Assembly (NCBI GenBank): GCA_963760935.1
Contig: CAVXFB010000008.1
Location: 1,240,001-1,304,000, forward strand
Length of the DNA stretch: 64,000 nucleotides
Reading direction: 5' to 3'
Origin: CAVXFB01 sp963760935
Lineage (GTDB): Bacteria > Planctomycetota > Planctomycetia > Pirellulales > Thermoguttaceae
Part shown: positions 6,556-16,851 of the stretch, piece after piece
Numbering within the stretch: the stretch's first letter is position 1
Layout of the letters: each line of letters opens with the position of its first letter
The notes under the pieces: model-generated
The model's input: the letters and a program-made list of their open reading frames with translations, nothing else
What the model was told of the DNA's origin: nothing
Database searches by the model: none
Made by a program: the position numbers and the translations under genes

Positions 6556-9294
6556 CTACAGTAGCTTCCGCAGCACGGTCTGCAAGATGCCGCCGTTGCG
6601 ATAGTATTCCATCTCGACCGGCGTATCGATGCGGAGTTTGGCGCGGAACTCTTTCACTGCGCCATCGCGGGCCGTGGCGCGCACAAGGACGTCGCTGCCC
6701 GGCTGGAGCGAGTCGCTGACGCCGAGGACGTCGAACAGTTCTTCGCCGCTAAGGCCCAAACTCTCGGCGGTTGCGCCGGCGGGAAATTGTAGGGGCAGAA
6801 TGCCCATGCCCACCAGGTTGCTCCGGTGAATGCGCTCGAAGCTCGTGGCGATGACTGCCTTCACTCCGAGCAGGTGCGGCCCTTTCGCGGCCCAGTCGCG
6901 GCTGCTGCCGGAACCGTACTCGGCGCCGGCCAGGACCACCAGCGGAACGCCTTCCAACTTGTACTTCATGGCCGCGTCGTAGATCGGCATTAGCTCGCCA
7001 TCGGGCAGGTGACGGGTCACGCCGCCTTCCGTGCCGGGAGCAAGCTGGTTATGGATGCGGATGTTGGCAAACGTACCGCGGGCCATGATACGATCGTTGC
7101 CGCGTCGAGAGCCGTAGCTGTTGAAATCCACCTGTGTGACGCCGCGCTCCTGTAAGTACTTTCCGGCAGGGCTGTTGCCGGCGATCGAACCGGCTGGCGA
7201 AATATGATCGGTGGTCACCGAGTCGCCCAACACGGCCAGGGCCCGAGCGCCGCTGATCGGCTGAACGGGAGGCGGAACTGCCGTCACGTCCGATAGGAAC
7301 GGCGGCTCCTGGATATACGTACTGTTAGCGTCCCAGGGAAACAGTTCGCTGTCGGGCACCGTAATTTTGTTCCACGTCTCGTTGGCCGCAAACACGTTGG
7401 CGTATTGCTTTCGGAACATTTCGGGCTCAATAGCATGGGCCACTTCGGTCGCGATTTCGGCCGGCGTCGGCCAAATGTCCTTCAGATACACCGGTCGCCC
7501 ATCGTTGCCGGCGCCCAGCGGTTCGGTGGCCAAGTCAATGTCCACGGAACCGGCCAACGCATAGGCCACGACCAACGGCGGGCTGGCCAAATAATTGGCC
7601 TTCACGAGCGGATTGATGCGGCCCTCGAAATTGCGGTTGCCGCTTAAGACGGCGGCCGCCACGAGTTGCCCCTCGTTGACAGCTTTGGCAACAGCCTCGG
7701 GCAACGGTCCGCTGTTACCAATGCAGGTCGTGCAACCATAGCCGACGGTGTGAAAGCCAAGCTGTTCCAATGGTCGATCGAGCCCCGTTTGCCTCAGATA
7801 ATCGGTTACCACGCGACTGCCCGGTGCAAGACTCGTCTTCACGTGATGCTTCACGCTCAAGCCGCGTTCGACGGCCTTCTTGGCCAACAATCCGGCAGCG
7901 AGCATGACGCTAGGGTTGCTGGTGTTCGTGCAACTGGTGATCGCAGCGATGACGACCACGCCGTGACCGATCGAGCCATCGCCATCGACGCTGGCCGTTT
8001 GTGCCAACTGCTGGTCGTTCAGGGCGAAACCTCGCTGCTTGACGGGTGCCTGCAGCGCGTGGCGAAAAGATTGCTTCACTTCGCCCAGCGGCACACGGTC
8101 CTGCGGCCGTTTCGGACCGGCCAGGCTCGGCTCGACCGTCGCGAGGTCGAGGTGCAGCACCTTGCTGTAAAGCGGTTGCGAAGTCGCACTGTTGGCCTCC
8201 GAGCGGAAAAGCTGCTGCTCCTTGGTATAGCGTTCAACCAGTTCGACTTCCTGTGGCGTGCGGCCGGTTTCGCGGAGGTAGGCCAGCGTCTGTTCATCGA
8301 TAGGGAAGTAACCCATCGTGGCGCCGTACTCCGGCGACATGTTGGCAATCAGCGCACGATCGGCGACCTTCAGCCCTGCGATCGCCGGTCCGAAGAACTC
8401 GACGAACTTGTCGACCACGCCTTCGGCGCGGAGAATTTGCGTGATGGTCAGCACAAGGTCGGTGGCTGTGGTCCCGGCTGCCAATTGCCCGGTCACCTCG
8501 AAGCCGACAACTTGCGGGGCCAACATGTACAGCGGCTGGCCAAGCATGACGGCTTCGGCCTCGATTCCGCCGACACCCCAACCGACGACGCCCAGGCCGT
8601 TGATCATTGTCGTGTGGCTATCGGTGCCTACGAGCGTATCGGGTATGGCCACCGGCCCGGTTCCATCGTCGCGGAGAAACACGCATTTGGCCAGGAACTC
8701 GAGGTTCACTTGGTGGATGATGCCAACCGCCGGCGGTACGACGCGGAAATTGCGAAACGCCTTCTGGCCCCAACGTAGGAACTCGTACCGCTCGCGATTC
8801 CGCTCGAACTCGAGCGCCTCGTTGGCGGCCAGCGCCTCGGGCGAGCCGAACAAGTCGACCTGCACCGAGTGATCGATTACCAGATCAACCGGTACCAGCG
8901 GATTGATCCGTTTCGGATCGCCGCCAAGCCGCTTCATAGCGCTTCGCATGGCAGCCAGATCGACGACGGCCGGCACGCCGGTGAAGTCTTGCAGCACGAC
9001 CCGCGCCGGCTTTAACGGCACTTCGATCGGTGCTTGCGGCATGGGCTGCCATCCGGCCAGGTTGCGCACGTCGTCCTCGGTGACCTGGTAGCCGTCGCAG
9101 TTGCGCAACACGGCTTCGAGCAAGACGCGAATGGAATACGGCAGGGCCGCGACGCGCGTCAGCCCGGCGTCTTCAAGTTTTGAAAGCCGATAGATGCCGG
9201 CCCGGCCGGCGCCGGTGTCGAAAGTGTCGCGGGCGTGAAATGAATCGTTCACGGGATTGTCACTTGCTAATTGTTGATGACTGCTGTCCACCAC
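6556..9294 (-). CDS. acnA: aconitate hydratase A
   Basis: Aconitase isomerises citrate to isocitrate in the TCA cycle using a [4Fe-4S] cluster. The 912-residue length is typical of the AcnA/IRP branch. Cluster cysteines are visible in SCTNTSNPSV (about residue 452) and GYGCTTCIGNSG (about 521). Other signatures include VPVDLVIDHSVQVD, GTDSHTTMINGLGVVGWGVGG and the swivel-domain GAEYGSGSSRDWAAKG. The start is a GTG at 9294 with no obvious Shine-Dalgarno site; the family alignment begins near SFHARDTF, so the first 15 or so residues are uncertain. Single gene, probably monocistronic; the S41 protease lies behind it on the same strand. Confidence 0.97.
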   Translation of the reverse strand: MVDSSHQQLASDNPVNDSFHARDTFDTGAGRAGIYRLSKLEDAGLTRVAALPYSIRVLLEAVLRNCDGYQVTEDDVRNLAGWQPMPQAPIEVPLKPARVVLQDFTGVPAVVDLAAMRSAMKRLGGDPKRINPLVPVDLVIDHSVQVDLFGSPEALAANEALEFERNRERYEFLRWGQKAFRNFRVVPPAVGIIHQVNLEFLAKCVFLRDDGTGPVAIPDTLVGTDSHTTMINGLGVVGWGVGGIEAEAVMLGQPLYMLAPQVVGFEVTGQLAAGTTATDLVLTITQILRAEGVVDKFVEFFGPAIAGLKVADRALIANMSPEYGATMGYFPIDEQTLAYLRETGRTPQEVELVERYTKEQQLFRSEANSATSQPLYSKVLHLDLATVEPSLAGPKRPQDRVPLGEVKQSFRHALQAPVKQRGFALNDQQLAQTASVDGDGSIGHGVVVIAAITSCTNTSNPSVMLAAGLLAKKAVERGLSVKHHVKTSLAPGSRVVTDYLRQTGLDRPLEQLGFHTVGYGCTTCIGNSGPLPEAVAKAVNEGQLVAAAVLSGNRNFEGRINPLVKANYLASPPLVVAYALAGSVDIDLATEPLGAGNDGRPVYLKDIWPTPAEIATEVAHAIEPEMFRKQYANVFAANETWNKITVPDSELFPWDANSTYIQEPPFLSDVTAVPPPVQPISGARALAVLGDSVTTDHISPAGSIAGNSPAGKYLQERGVTQVDFNSYGSRRGNDRIMARGTFANIRIHNQLAPGTEGGVTRHLPDGELMPIYDAAMKYKLEGVPLVVLAGAEYGSGSSRDWAAKGPHLLGVKAVIATSFERIHRSNLVGMGILPLQFPAGATAESLGLSGEELFDVLGVSDSLQPGSDVLVRATARDGAVKEFRAKLRIDTPVEMEYYRNGGILQTVLRKLL

Positions 9295-9341
9295 GTACTA
9301 AACGCTAAGCACTGAAGGCTTATTCCCGCCCCACCGTCCGC

Positions 9342-10700
9342 TCAGTTCTGTGCTTTTGCCATTTCCGTGCCAAGGTATTTTAGCGCCGCCTGGAGCTGGC
9401 GGTCGACTGACGGCAGCTTCTTGTCTGTGGCTGGCGGTTCCGGCGTCGCCGGGGCGCCGTTGGATGTGGCCGGTCGCAGGATATCGCGGTCGCGGCGGTC
9501 GTGCATCAGCGCCAGCATCTCGCCATCAGAAAGTTTGATCTCGTAGCCCGAGTCTGGCATTACGCCCCACTCGTCGCTTTCTTTGGCATCGGGAAACCGA
9601 TGAATGTTCTTGCCGTTGGGGCGGCGGTAGCTGGCCGTGGTGAGCTTCAGGGCGCTGTGGCCGTCCTCGAGTTCGACTACGTTCTGCACGCTCCCCTTGC
9701 CCCAGGTTCGTTCACCGATGATGACTGCCCGCTTGTGGTCCTGCAAACAGGCGGCCACGATCTCGCTGGCGCTGGCGCTATATCGGTTGACCAGTACGGC
9801 AACTGGAAAGCCTTCAAACGTGCCTTCCTTGCTGGCGTCCCACGTTCGCTCGGGGCTGTTGCACCCCTTCGTGCTAACGATGCGACCTTTGGAGATGAGC
9901 ATATCGCTCACTTCAATGGCCGCGCTCAGCAGGCCGCCGGGATCGAATCGGAGATCGAGGATCAGGCCGCGAAGATTTTCGCCCTTCAGTTGCGCGAGCA
10001 CCCGCCGCAATTCTTCGGCCGTATCGCGGCTAAAGGCCGTCACACGCACGTAGCCGATATGTTGTTTTGGGTCGAACACGAAGTCCCAAGTGCCGTCGGG
10101 CTTGCGATGGTCGCCCAGGACCGTGTCGATGTGGATCTTCTCCCGCTTGATGGTGACCTTTTCCTTGACTCCCTTGCCGGGATGCACGACGGTCAGCGAT
10201 ACGGACGTTCCCTCCTCGCCCTTGAGCTTGCCGACCGCGTCATCGAGCGTCATGCCGTCGGTGCCCTTGCCGTCGATCTCGACGATGCGGTCGCCGGCCA
10301 ATAGGCCTGCACGGTAGGCGGGCGTGCCATACATCGGGCTAAGGATATGCAGGCGGCCGTCGTCGGCAGTGATCTGGATGCCGATGCCGGCGAACTCGCT
10401 GTCGACGGCCGTGCGAAAACGGCCCAACTCGTCGGCCGAGATGTAGCTGGAATATGGATCCAGCTTGGTCATCACACCACGGATGGCCGATTCGATCAGC
10501 TCGTGGCGATTCACCTTGGTAACGTAATTGCGCTCGACCTGGTCGATCGTGTCGGCCAGGACCTTGTAGAGTTCATAGTCGCTGTCGTTCGCCGCGGCGG
10601 TCGAACCGGCCGGTTTGGCCTTCGGCTCTTCTGTGGCGGGGTACGCCACGCAGGGCGTCCAACAAAGCGTTGCAACCAACACAATACAGAAACGGCGCAT
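9342..10700 (-). CDS. S41 family carboxyl-terminal processing protease, secreted
   Basis: CtpA/Prc-type serine protease, expected in the periplasm, trimming or degrading proteins from their C-termini. ATG 10700 gives a signal peptide (MRRFCIVLVATLCWTPCVA); an upstream start at 10751 would add 17 unlikely residues. The order is helical N-terminal domain with YITKVN-like segment, a PDZ domain (GIGIQI...VEIDGKGTDGMTLDDAV), then the S41 core. The nucleophile Ser lies in NRYSASASEI (about 310) and the general-base Lys in GKGSVQN (about 335), the usual 25-residue separation. Length 452. Confidence 0.93.
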   Translation of the reverse strand: MRRFCIVLVATLCWTPCVAYPATEEPKAKPAGSTAAANDSDYELYKVLADTIDQVERNYVTKVNRHELIESAIRGVMTKLDPYSSYISADELGRFRTAVDSEFAGIGIQITADDGRLHILSPMYGTPAYRAGLLAGDRIVEIDGKGTDGMTLDDAVGKLKGEEGTSVSLTVVHPGKGVKEKVTIKREKIHIDTVLGDHRKPDGTWDFVFDPKQHIGYVRVTAFSRDTAEELRRVLAQLKGENLRGLILDLRFDPGGLLSAAIEVSDMLISKGRIVSTKGCNSPERTWDASKEGTFEGFPVAVLVNRYSASASEIVAACLQDHKRAVIIGERTWGKGSVQNVVELEDGHSALKLTTASYRRPNGKNIHRFPDAKESDEWGVMPDSGYEIKLSDGEMLALMHDRRDRDILRPATSNGAPATPEPPATDKKLPSVDRQLQAALKYLGTEMAKAQN

Positions 10701-11148
10701 CACGGGGGCCTCGCTCGGGAAAAAAGCACCAACCAAACCGTAGGGCCGCATCGCGGACCGCGGGAACGTTGAAGTATAAGAGGCGCTTACGGTTCCGACA
10801 AGTCAGCGAGCGCTCGTACCTCTGTACTGGCAGCGAGCCGCACGTAGCCAACTGGCAAAGATCGGTCGCTTATCGGTTCATTCGGCGGCAAAATATACCA
10901 CCCATATTTACTATTCATCCGCAATAGGCCAAAATAGCTATTCTGCGCAAAATCGAGAAAATACCATTCGTTAGGATTATTGACACCACGATTAGTGGCC
11001 ATGTACCATAGGGTAGGAGTGAGTATGATCCGAATGCTGCAGGTGTGCCTTGGCGTCATTGCGCACGGCTGCCGAGCATGGGAGTGGCGGATCAACGAAC
11101 CAACAGGATGCCAGCATAGTGATTGTCTCGATCTCGAACCATCTGAGA
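10701..11148. other. intergenic stretch with an AT-rich island
   Basis: No gene seen. Bases 10870-10985 are markedly AT-rich compared with the neighbourhood (for example GGCAAAATATACCACCCATA). Frames on both strands here are short and mutually overlapping. This could be the promoter region of the - strand protease or of the + strand gene at 11149. Confidence 0.3.
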
Positions 11149-11854
11149 ATGCCGCCCAATGCCTCGGGCGTGCATATTGGGCTTGCGCGGATGGCCGAGG
11201 CTTTCGATTGCGCCGACAACTTATGTTGCGATGTCTGGCAATTTGCGCTGAAGCTTGAGACCGTGCTGTCGGCAGGAATGAGTCACAGCGAACTTCGCTG
11301 GCTAGCATTCAAAGGCTACGTCGCACACGGGATAGAGGTGACTGCCGTCCACGACACGGTTCGGACTTTTCGCGCGCCACCATCTTGCTTTCAACGCGAA
11401 GACTTGTTTCGTATTGACCGATTCCGGCAGGTTATACGCGGCGCGTGTACTTAACAGCGCGGACGCACCCACATGGGACCGCGATAGCGAAATCGAATCG
11501 CAGCCGGCGTTGTGTCCGCATTGGGACGCTGCGTTGCGCGTGCTCTACGTAGGCTCGCGCGTTATCAAGAGATACCGAGTGCCGTCGCCGACGCAAGAGG
11601 CGATCCTCGTAGCGTTTGAGGAGGAGGGCTGGCCACAACGGATCGACGATCCTCTTCCGCCTCAGCCTGGCCAGGACGCAAAGTGCCGGCTGCACGACGC
11701 CATCAAACGCCTGAACCGCCACCATCAGCACGGGCTGCTCCGTTTTTTCGGTGACGGCACGGGCGAAGGTGTTTGTTGGAAGCCGGCGGATGTCGCCGCG
11801 ATCGCGATCGCTTTCAATGTCGAGCAGACCAACAGTCTGCGCCGTGCCGCGTAG
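11149..11854 (+). pseudogene. conserved planctomycete protein of unknown function, frameshifted
   Basis: Part one (frame to about 11380) contains DVWQFALKLETVLSAGMSHS and ELRWLAFKGYVAHGIEVT. Part two, in another frame, contains HLAFNAKTCFVLTDSGRLYA, then VIKRYRVPSPTQEAILVAFE, GWPQRIDDPLPPQPGQDAK and LLRFFGDGTGEGVCW. I recognise both halves as one planctomycete family in which FSKRTCFVLT...RIDDPLPP...GDGTGEG is continuous. An extra base near 11371-11382 separates them. The C-terminal half has the feel of a winged-helix, but no function is assigned. The start at 11149 is a guess; an in-frame start at 11050 also exists. Confidence 0.6.
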
Positions 11855-12185
11855 CGTGATCGCACGTTCGGCAAGTCAGGTCCTTCAATCGGGTGGTCTA
11901 GTCGCCATTCTTGTTGCCCCACCGGGCTCTGCCCCCCACGGCAAGGTTTGGCTTTCTTATTTCGGCTGAGTGATCGGATAGCCCGCATCCTGCTTTTGGC
12001 GGTCACTCGCTGCCGCGCAGAAGCGGCCCCAGAGCGGCCCCGGACAATATGGGAGAGCTGTGGCAGACTAGCAGATGCTGTCGACCGCATCACCCGGCAG
12101 TCGGACAGTTACAACGTCAACTCGCTGTGTCAATTCATGCGAACTTGCCCAGATGGCCCCAAGTGGCCAAAAAAGGAGACGAGAA
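11855..12185. other. leader region of the PEP-CTERM gene
   Basis: No gene seen. It contains CATGCGAACTTGCCCAGAT at 12136-12154, which recurs exactly at 26034-26052, and the ribosome site AGGAG at 12174-12178, seven bases before the ATG at 12186. Confidence 0.4.
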
Positions 12186-13070
12186 ATGAAACGATCAATG
12201 CTTGCAACGGTGATTATGGTGGCGATGGCGCTGATGAGTGGCGTGGCGTCGGGCGCCCAGTTTATGAATATTACATTTGACGGTGACACTGTTGGGGCTG
12301 CGCCAGTCACAGGCGCCTCAGGATCACCGATTACACAGATCGGAGCCCTTGGCGGCTATATGGCCACGGACCCTTGGACTTCCAGCCCTCCTACGGCTGA
12401 TATGGGCACCATTCTGGTTGATAATGTCGCCGGTATGAATAAAGCCGCGGTATTAACCACCAATTCTGCCAATGGTGAAGTAGGTGCTTTGTATATGGAC
12501 ACCGGCCTTGGTCTGGTTTCATCTCAGGTGGGCATAACGTTTGACATTGCTGTTCTGGCCGCACCGACCGCAGCGACGGCCCAGGCGCCGTATAACCTGG
12601 ACGGTACGACAGACACAGCAGGCGTTCTCTTTGGACTTAGAACATATGCAAGCACCGTTGAACAGTGGGCATTCAGCTTTGCAGTGGCACCCACCAGCGA
12701 AACTGGTGGCGTCTTTGCATTACGAGACAGCACCAACACCCAACTGGCCAGCTTCGGAAGTTACGTTGAAGGTCAGAAGTACAGCATTGCACTTTCCTCC
12801 GACTATTCGTTGGGAACGGTAGACGCATATGTTAATGGTGTGCTGGGCCTTAGCGGATATCCGCTGAGGACCGGCGTCGTGGCAGATCCAACGTCGACCA
12901 GCGAGTTGTTTATCTATTTCAATGGCGAGAGCGGCTATTCCAACCAAGTGGCCATCGACAATATTCAGGGCTACAACACGGCCGTCCCCGAGCCGGGCAC
13001 GCTGTCGTTGCTGGTTGCCGGCGGACTATCGGCCCTGGCGGCCATGTGGATTCGTCGTCGCAAGAGTTAA
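12186..13070 (+). CDS. secreted PEP-CTERM anchored protein
   Basis: The 294-residue exported protein starts with a signal peptide (MKRSMLATVIMVAMALMSGV) and ends with VPEPGTLSLLVAGG, a hydrophobic helix and RRRKS: the PEP-CTERM tripartite sorting signal, which is processed by an exosortase and used in bacteria with complex exopolysaccharide envelopes. The middle (FMNITFDGDTVGAAPV ... AIDNIQGYN) looks like a jelly-roll/concanavalin-type beta-sandwich, typical of PEP-CTERM proteins. AGGAG at 12174 fixes the start. Base use is slightly more AT-rich and codon use looser than its neighbours. A strong terminator follows. Confidence 0.9.
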   Translation: MKRSMLATVIMVAMALMSGVASGAQFMNITFDGDTVGAAPVTGASGSPITQIGALGGYMATDPWTSSPPTADMGTILVDNVAGMNKAAVLTTNSANGEVGALYMDTGLGLVSSQVGITFDIAVLAAPTAATAQAPYNLDGTTDTAGVLFGLRTYASTVEQWAFSFAVAPTSETGGVFALRDSTNTQLASFGSYVEGQKYSIALSSDYSLGTVDAYVNGVLGLSGYPLRTGVVADPTSTSELFIYFNGESGYSNQVAIDNIQGYNTAVPEPGTLSLLVAGGLSALAAMWIRRRKS

Positions 13071-13088
13071 GAGAAACTCCACCTCTCA

Positions 13089-13129
13089 CGGCGGCGTGCG
13101 CTATGCGGCGCACGCCGCCGTTATTTCTT
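13089..13129 (+). terminator. strong intrinsic terminator of the PEP-CTERM gene
   Basis: CGGCGGCGTGCGC (13089-13101) pairs perfectly with GCGCACGCCGCCG (13108-13120) over a 6-base loop and is followed by TTATTTCTT. Confidence 0.88.
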
Positions 13130-13244
13130 GATGCTCGTGCGGCAGCTCTCGATTCTGGCCCCAGGTAGCCCCATGCCATCAGAACCTCTAGAATACGCTT
13201 GCTAATGAGCTCGGTTTCCTGACCTCTGAACCCTGGACCCTACC

Positions 13245-14189
13245 ATGAAACGCGCCAAAATCAGCATTATCGGCGCCGGCAACGTCGGCGCGACCACCGC
13301 CCATTGGTGTGCGGCCGCCGAACTCGGCGATATCGTCTTATTGGATATTCCCCAAGCCGGCACGATGCCCAAGGGCAAGGCCCTCGACTTGGCCCAGGCC
13401 GGTCCGATCATGGGCTATGACGCTCAGATCATGGGCACTACCCGCTATGCCGACACGGCTGGGAGCGACGTCGTCGTGATTACGGCCGGCATCCCGCGCA
13501 AGCCGGGCATGAGCCGCGACGATCTGTTGCAGACCAATGCAAAAATCGTCGGCTCCGTGGCCTACGAAATCAAACAGACCAGCCCCGAAGCCATCATCAT
13601 CGTCGTCAGTAACCCGCTGGACGCGATGGTGCAGCGTGCGCTGCAGGTCACCAAGTTCGCCCCGCAACGCGTCATCGGCCAGGCCGGCGTGCTCGATACG
13701 GCCCGCTTCCGCACGTTCATCGCCGATGAGTTGGGCGTCAGCGTCGAGGATGTCTCGGCCATGCTGTTGGGCGGCCACGGCGACACGATGGTGCCGCTGC
13801 CGAGCTGCACCAGCGTGGGCGGAATCCCCGTCACCCAATTGATTCTGCCGCAGCGCCTGGCCGAGCTGATCCAACGCGCCCGCGACGGCGGGGCCGAGAT
13901 TGTCTCGCTGTTGAAGACCGGCAGCGCCTACTATGCTCCGGCGGCGGCGACGGCCCAGATGGTCGAGGCAATCGTCCGCGACAAGAAGCGATTGATCCCC
14001 TGCGCCGCCTATTGCGACAAGGAATACAACGTCGGCGGCTACTACGTCGGCGTGCCGGTTATCCTCGGGGCCGCGGGCGTCGAGCGGATCATCGAGCTAG
14101 AGCTGTCGGAAGGCGAAAGGGCCGCATTTCAAAAGAGCGTTGATGCGGTTAAGGGGCTAGTCGAAACGATGGCAAGGCTGGCGCCGTAA
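13245..14189 (+). CDS. mdh: malate dehydrogenase (LDH-like type)
   Basis: NAD-dependent oxidation of malate to oxaloacetate in the TCA cycle. The 314-residue product has the Rossmann motif GAGNVGATTA, the NAD-binding Asp in VLLDIPQ, ITAGIPRKPGMSRDDLL (substrate-binding arginines), VVSNPLDAMV, GQAGVLDTARFR and catalytic His in LLGGHGDTMVPLPS. This is the tetrameric [LDH-like] MDH class found in many non-proteobacteria. No strong ribosome site precedes the ATG. Together with acnA it places two TCA enzymes within 8 kb, though not in an operon. Confidence 0.96.
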   Translation: MKRAKISIIGAGNVGATTAHWCAAAELGDIVLLDIPQAGTMPKGKALDLAQAGPIMGYDAQIMGTTRYADTAGSDVVVITAGIPRKPGMSRDDLLQTNAKIVGSVAYEIKQTSPEAIIIVVSNPLDAMVQRALQVTKFAPQRVIGQAGVLDTARFRTFIADELGVSVEDVSAMLLGGHGDTMVPLPSCTSVGGIPVTQLILPQRLAELIQRARDGGAEIVSLLKTGSAYYAPAAATAQMVEAIVRDKKRLIPCAAYCDKEYNVGGYYVGVPVILGAAGVERIIELELSEGERAAFQKSVDAVKGLVETMARLAP

Positions 14190-14379
14190 AAAGCAACGTG
14201 CACGCCATGTGGGAAAGGAGACGAAATCGGCGTTCGCCTCGGTGAGTACCGACTCCAAGTGGGGCGACCTTTCCATCCTACCCATTTTCCCGTTTTGCCA
14301 GACGCCAATGTCCGTGGCAGGGCCTCGTCAGGCATAGCCTGATCTGCGGCAGACGACGCGTGAAATGGCGGCATCATCG

Positions 14380-14415
14380 CCCTCACCCTAACCCTCTCCC
14401 GGAGGGAGAGGGGAC
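14380..14415. repeat. interspersed repeat CCCTCACCCTAACCCTCTCCC type
   Basis: CCCTCTCCC (14392-14400) pairs with GGGAGAGGG (14404-14412). Looser copies occur at 112-149, 54208-54240 and 60835-60872. It is a short dispersed palindrome in gaps between genes. Confidence 0.6.
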
Positions 14416-14448
14416 GAAAACGGGCATCCCGTGACCTATTATTTGGAG

Positions 14449-16058
14449 ATGAACGGTGTCGAACAACGAACTGGCTCGCGCGACGCAGCCTTTCTGTCTG
14501 GTGTGTTGCTGGTGCTTAGCGCTTGCGTGGTCGCGTTTGCCTTTCGCACGCGTGACTGCTTTGTCGACGATGCCTTCATCGGCTTTCAATACCTCGGCAA
14601 TCTGACGGCCGGTGCAGGTTTCACTTTTCACTCGGGCGATGCGCCTGTCGAGGGCGTTACCAACATCGGCTGGCTGCTTCTGCTCGCGCCTTTTTGGCGC
14701 TGGCCGAGGCGACGGTCGTGGCCAAGCTGGCCGGGCTGGCGTTGGTGTTGCTCAGCCTGGCGCTAACGGCATGCCTGGGCCATCGATTGGCGGCAAAGCT
14801 TGCACCACCGAGCGACGACTTGTCGCTGGCCTTCTTCCCCTGCCTGATGTTGGCGACGAGCTTCGAGTTTGTCTACTTCCCGCTGGGCGGCATGGAGACC
14901 GGCCTGCTGGCCACGATACTGCTCTTGATGGCCATCATTTCACTGGATCGGCCACGTTCGATGGTGCTGCCCTGCCTCGGGGCGTTTGCATTCCTCGTCC
15001 ATCCGGAGGCCGTGATTGTCTATCCACTTTGCGTGGCGCTTGGCCGGATGCGTTCGAAAGAAAACAGTTGCGCAGCCAGTGCCACCGTGCCCGGTAATCA
15101 GCTTCCGTCGCTGTTAATGTTCGTTGCTCTGCTGGGCGGCATCTCGGCGGTTCGCTTCGCGTATTTCGGCGACGTCGTTCCCAATACGTTTCATTGCAAA
15201 CCGAGCAGCGTCGATCTGGTGATTCAAAACGCGCGCGCGTTTCTTGACCGGTCAGAACACGAACGTCGGGTTTCCGATTACAGGCTGGCTTGCCATCCCG
15301 GTCCTCTTGGTTGGCTATCTGCGACTGCGGCGATCGGCGGCGGCCCCGGCCGACATGTTGGCGGCCATTTGTGCGACGGGCCTCGCGTTTGCCATCTATA
15401 GCCCGGCCGATTGGACCGCATTGCCACGCTACTTTGCCCCATATTTGCCGGCCGCACTCATCCTTTTGTGGCTAGGGCTTCGTGAAGCCGTGGAAGTTCT
15501 GCTTGGGGCGGGCGTTCGGCCGCGGACTAAACAGATTGCGGTGGCGGCCGTCGCGCTACTGCTGTGGTTGACGAATATCTTCGACGGTCAATTCAAGATG
15601 ACGCAGATGGACGTGTTCCCTGGCTATATTCTCTCCGGCAAGAACCTTGTTGGGCCGTCGCAATGGATTGGCGATCACGTGCCGAGCCAAGCGACGATCG
15701 CCACGCGGCGCATTGCGCGCTTTCGTACTACTCGCACTGCCGCGTGTTCGACTACACGTACGGACTGACGGAGCCAGAGGTCGCGAGGCTCGTGGCGCGT
15801 CACGGTCGACGGTTCGACACGCCGACCGATCCGGCTTTGGCCGCACTGTGGCGCGCCCGCGTGCCCGATTATTTGCTGGAGGACGCGGCGATGATGGATT
15901 ACATCGTTGCGCAAGCCGGCGGCACGCGCGAGCGATTCTCGATTCACGGCATCTGGTATTCCGTAGTCGAGCAATTTCCGATTGGCAACGAAGTGCAATG
16001 GGTATTGGCGCGGCGAACCGACAAGCAGAGTCTTGTTCGCGATACCAGCAGGCGGTAA
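14449..16058 (+). pseudogene. GT-C-type membrane glycosyltransferase-like protein, three frameshifts
   Basis: Four consecutive frames read as one polytopic membrane protein: DDAFIGFQYLGNLTAGAGF and EGVTNIGWLLLLAPF (the DD and EG.TN loop typical of GT-C/arabinofuranosyltransferase-like enzymes), then LALAEATVVAKL onward with many helices (to about 15240), then NVGFPITGWLAIP... (to about 15715), then ALSYYSHCRVFDYTYGL to the end. Breaks: a T run at 14691-14695 (T5 where T6 restores frame), about 15237-15246, and about 15715 (ATTGCGCG where ATTGGCGCG restores frame). Intact, it would be about 535 residues and use a lipid-linked sugar donor in the envelope. The substrate is unknown. Confidence 0.68.
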
Positions 16059-16082
16059 CTCGCCCGCCTGTCTTTCTTGTCG

Positions 16083-16757
16083 CTAATCCCTAAGCCTTAA
16101 TCCGTCCCGCATTTCCCCCTTCTTATTCGCCTGCCATAGTTGGCCGCTGTCGACGTCCAGCGCCGTTAGCCAGCCGTCGCCATAGCACCGGGTATCGATG
16201 CACTTGAGATACCCGAGGTCGAGGACTTCGCCCGTCTTCTGCGACGTATGACCGACGATGGCGATCTTGCCGGAACAGTGCGGACCGGGCTGGCGGTCAC
16301 GCAGTGATTCCCATAGCAGCGTCCCCCGCGGCTGCGCATCCAACGGCAGTTCGGCTTGGTAGTTGCCATGCACGAAGAAATGGCGGTCCGTCTCGTGGTA
16401 CAGCTTGCAACTGCGAAGAAACGCGATGTGCTCGGTCGGAACATCCTCGGGCTGCATCGTGCTATACGAATCCAGCGTTGCACTGCCGCCAAAGAGCAGC
16501 CAATCGACGTATATTTCGCGTTGCCCATCGTAGACGTTCAGCATCATCTCGTCGTGATTGCCCAGCAGGCACACCAGGTGGAGCTGTTGTTGCAGTCCCA
16601 GCAGTCGCTCGATCACACCACGACTATCCGGGCCGCGGTCGACGTAATCGCCAAGAAACACGAGCGTATCATCGCTCCGCGGCCGGACGGCGGCCAATAG
16701 CGAATCGAGCGCGGCCAAACAGCCGTGGACGTCGCCGATCGCTATGGTACGTGGCAT
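16083..16757 (-). CDS. PPP-family serine/threonine protein phosphatase (metallophosphoesterase)
   Basis: The two-metal phosphoesterase motifs occur in order: GDVHG (residues 6-10), GDYVDRGPDS, GNHDE, and later histidines in FFVHGNYQ and IVGHTSQ. At 224 residues it matches bacterial PrpA/PrpB-like and ApaH-like phosphatases. ATG 16757 (MPRTIAIGDVHG) is chosen because the motif starts directly; an upstream start at 16874 would run into the divergent promoter. It is divergently transcribed from the hydrolase-ruvX operon with a 94-base gap. Confidence 0.9.
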   Translation of the reverse strand: MPRTIAIGDVHGCLAALDSLLAAVRPRSDDTLVFLGDYVDRGPDSRGVIERLLGLQQQLHLVCLLGNHDEMMLNVYDGQREIYVDWLLFGGSATLDSYSTMQPEDVPTEHIAFLRSCKLYHETDRHFFVHGNYQAELPLDAQPRGTLLWESLRDRQPGPHCSGKIAIVGHTSQKTGEVLDLGYLKCIDTRCYGDGWLTALDVDSGQLWQANKKGEMRDGLRLRD

Positions 16758-16838
16758 AGTCGTGATATGGCTGCCTTCGCCGCTATGGCATACGGAGTGT
16801 GTCGGCTGCTGGTTGTTTCTCGATGTCGCTCGATCCAT

Positions 16839-16844
16839 TATAAT
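16839..16844 (+). promoter_or_regulatory. TATAAT -10 element, possible leaderless start
   Basis: A perfect TATAAT ends 7 bases before ATG 16852, so transcription would begin at or next to the start codon. The -35 region is weak (TTTCTC at 16816-16821, 17-base spacing). Confidence 0.45.
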
Positions 16845-16851
16845 CTCTGGC

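Noticed and set aside
7666..8778. 370-codon open frame on the + strand
   Set aside because: Exactly antisense to acnA, whose motifs are complete; the translation is Arg/Gln/His-rich with no family resemblance. A shadow frame caused by GC-rich codons.
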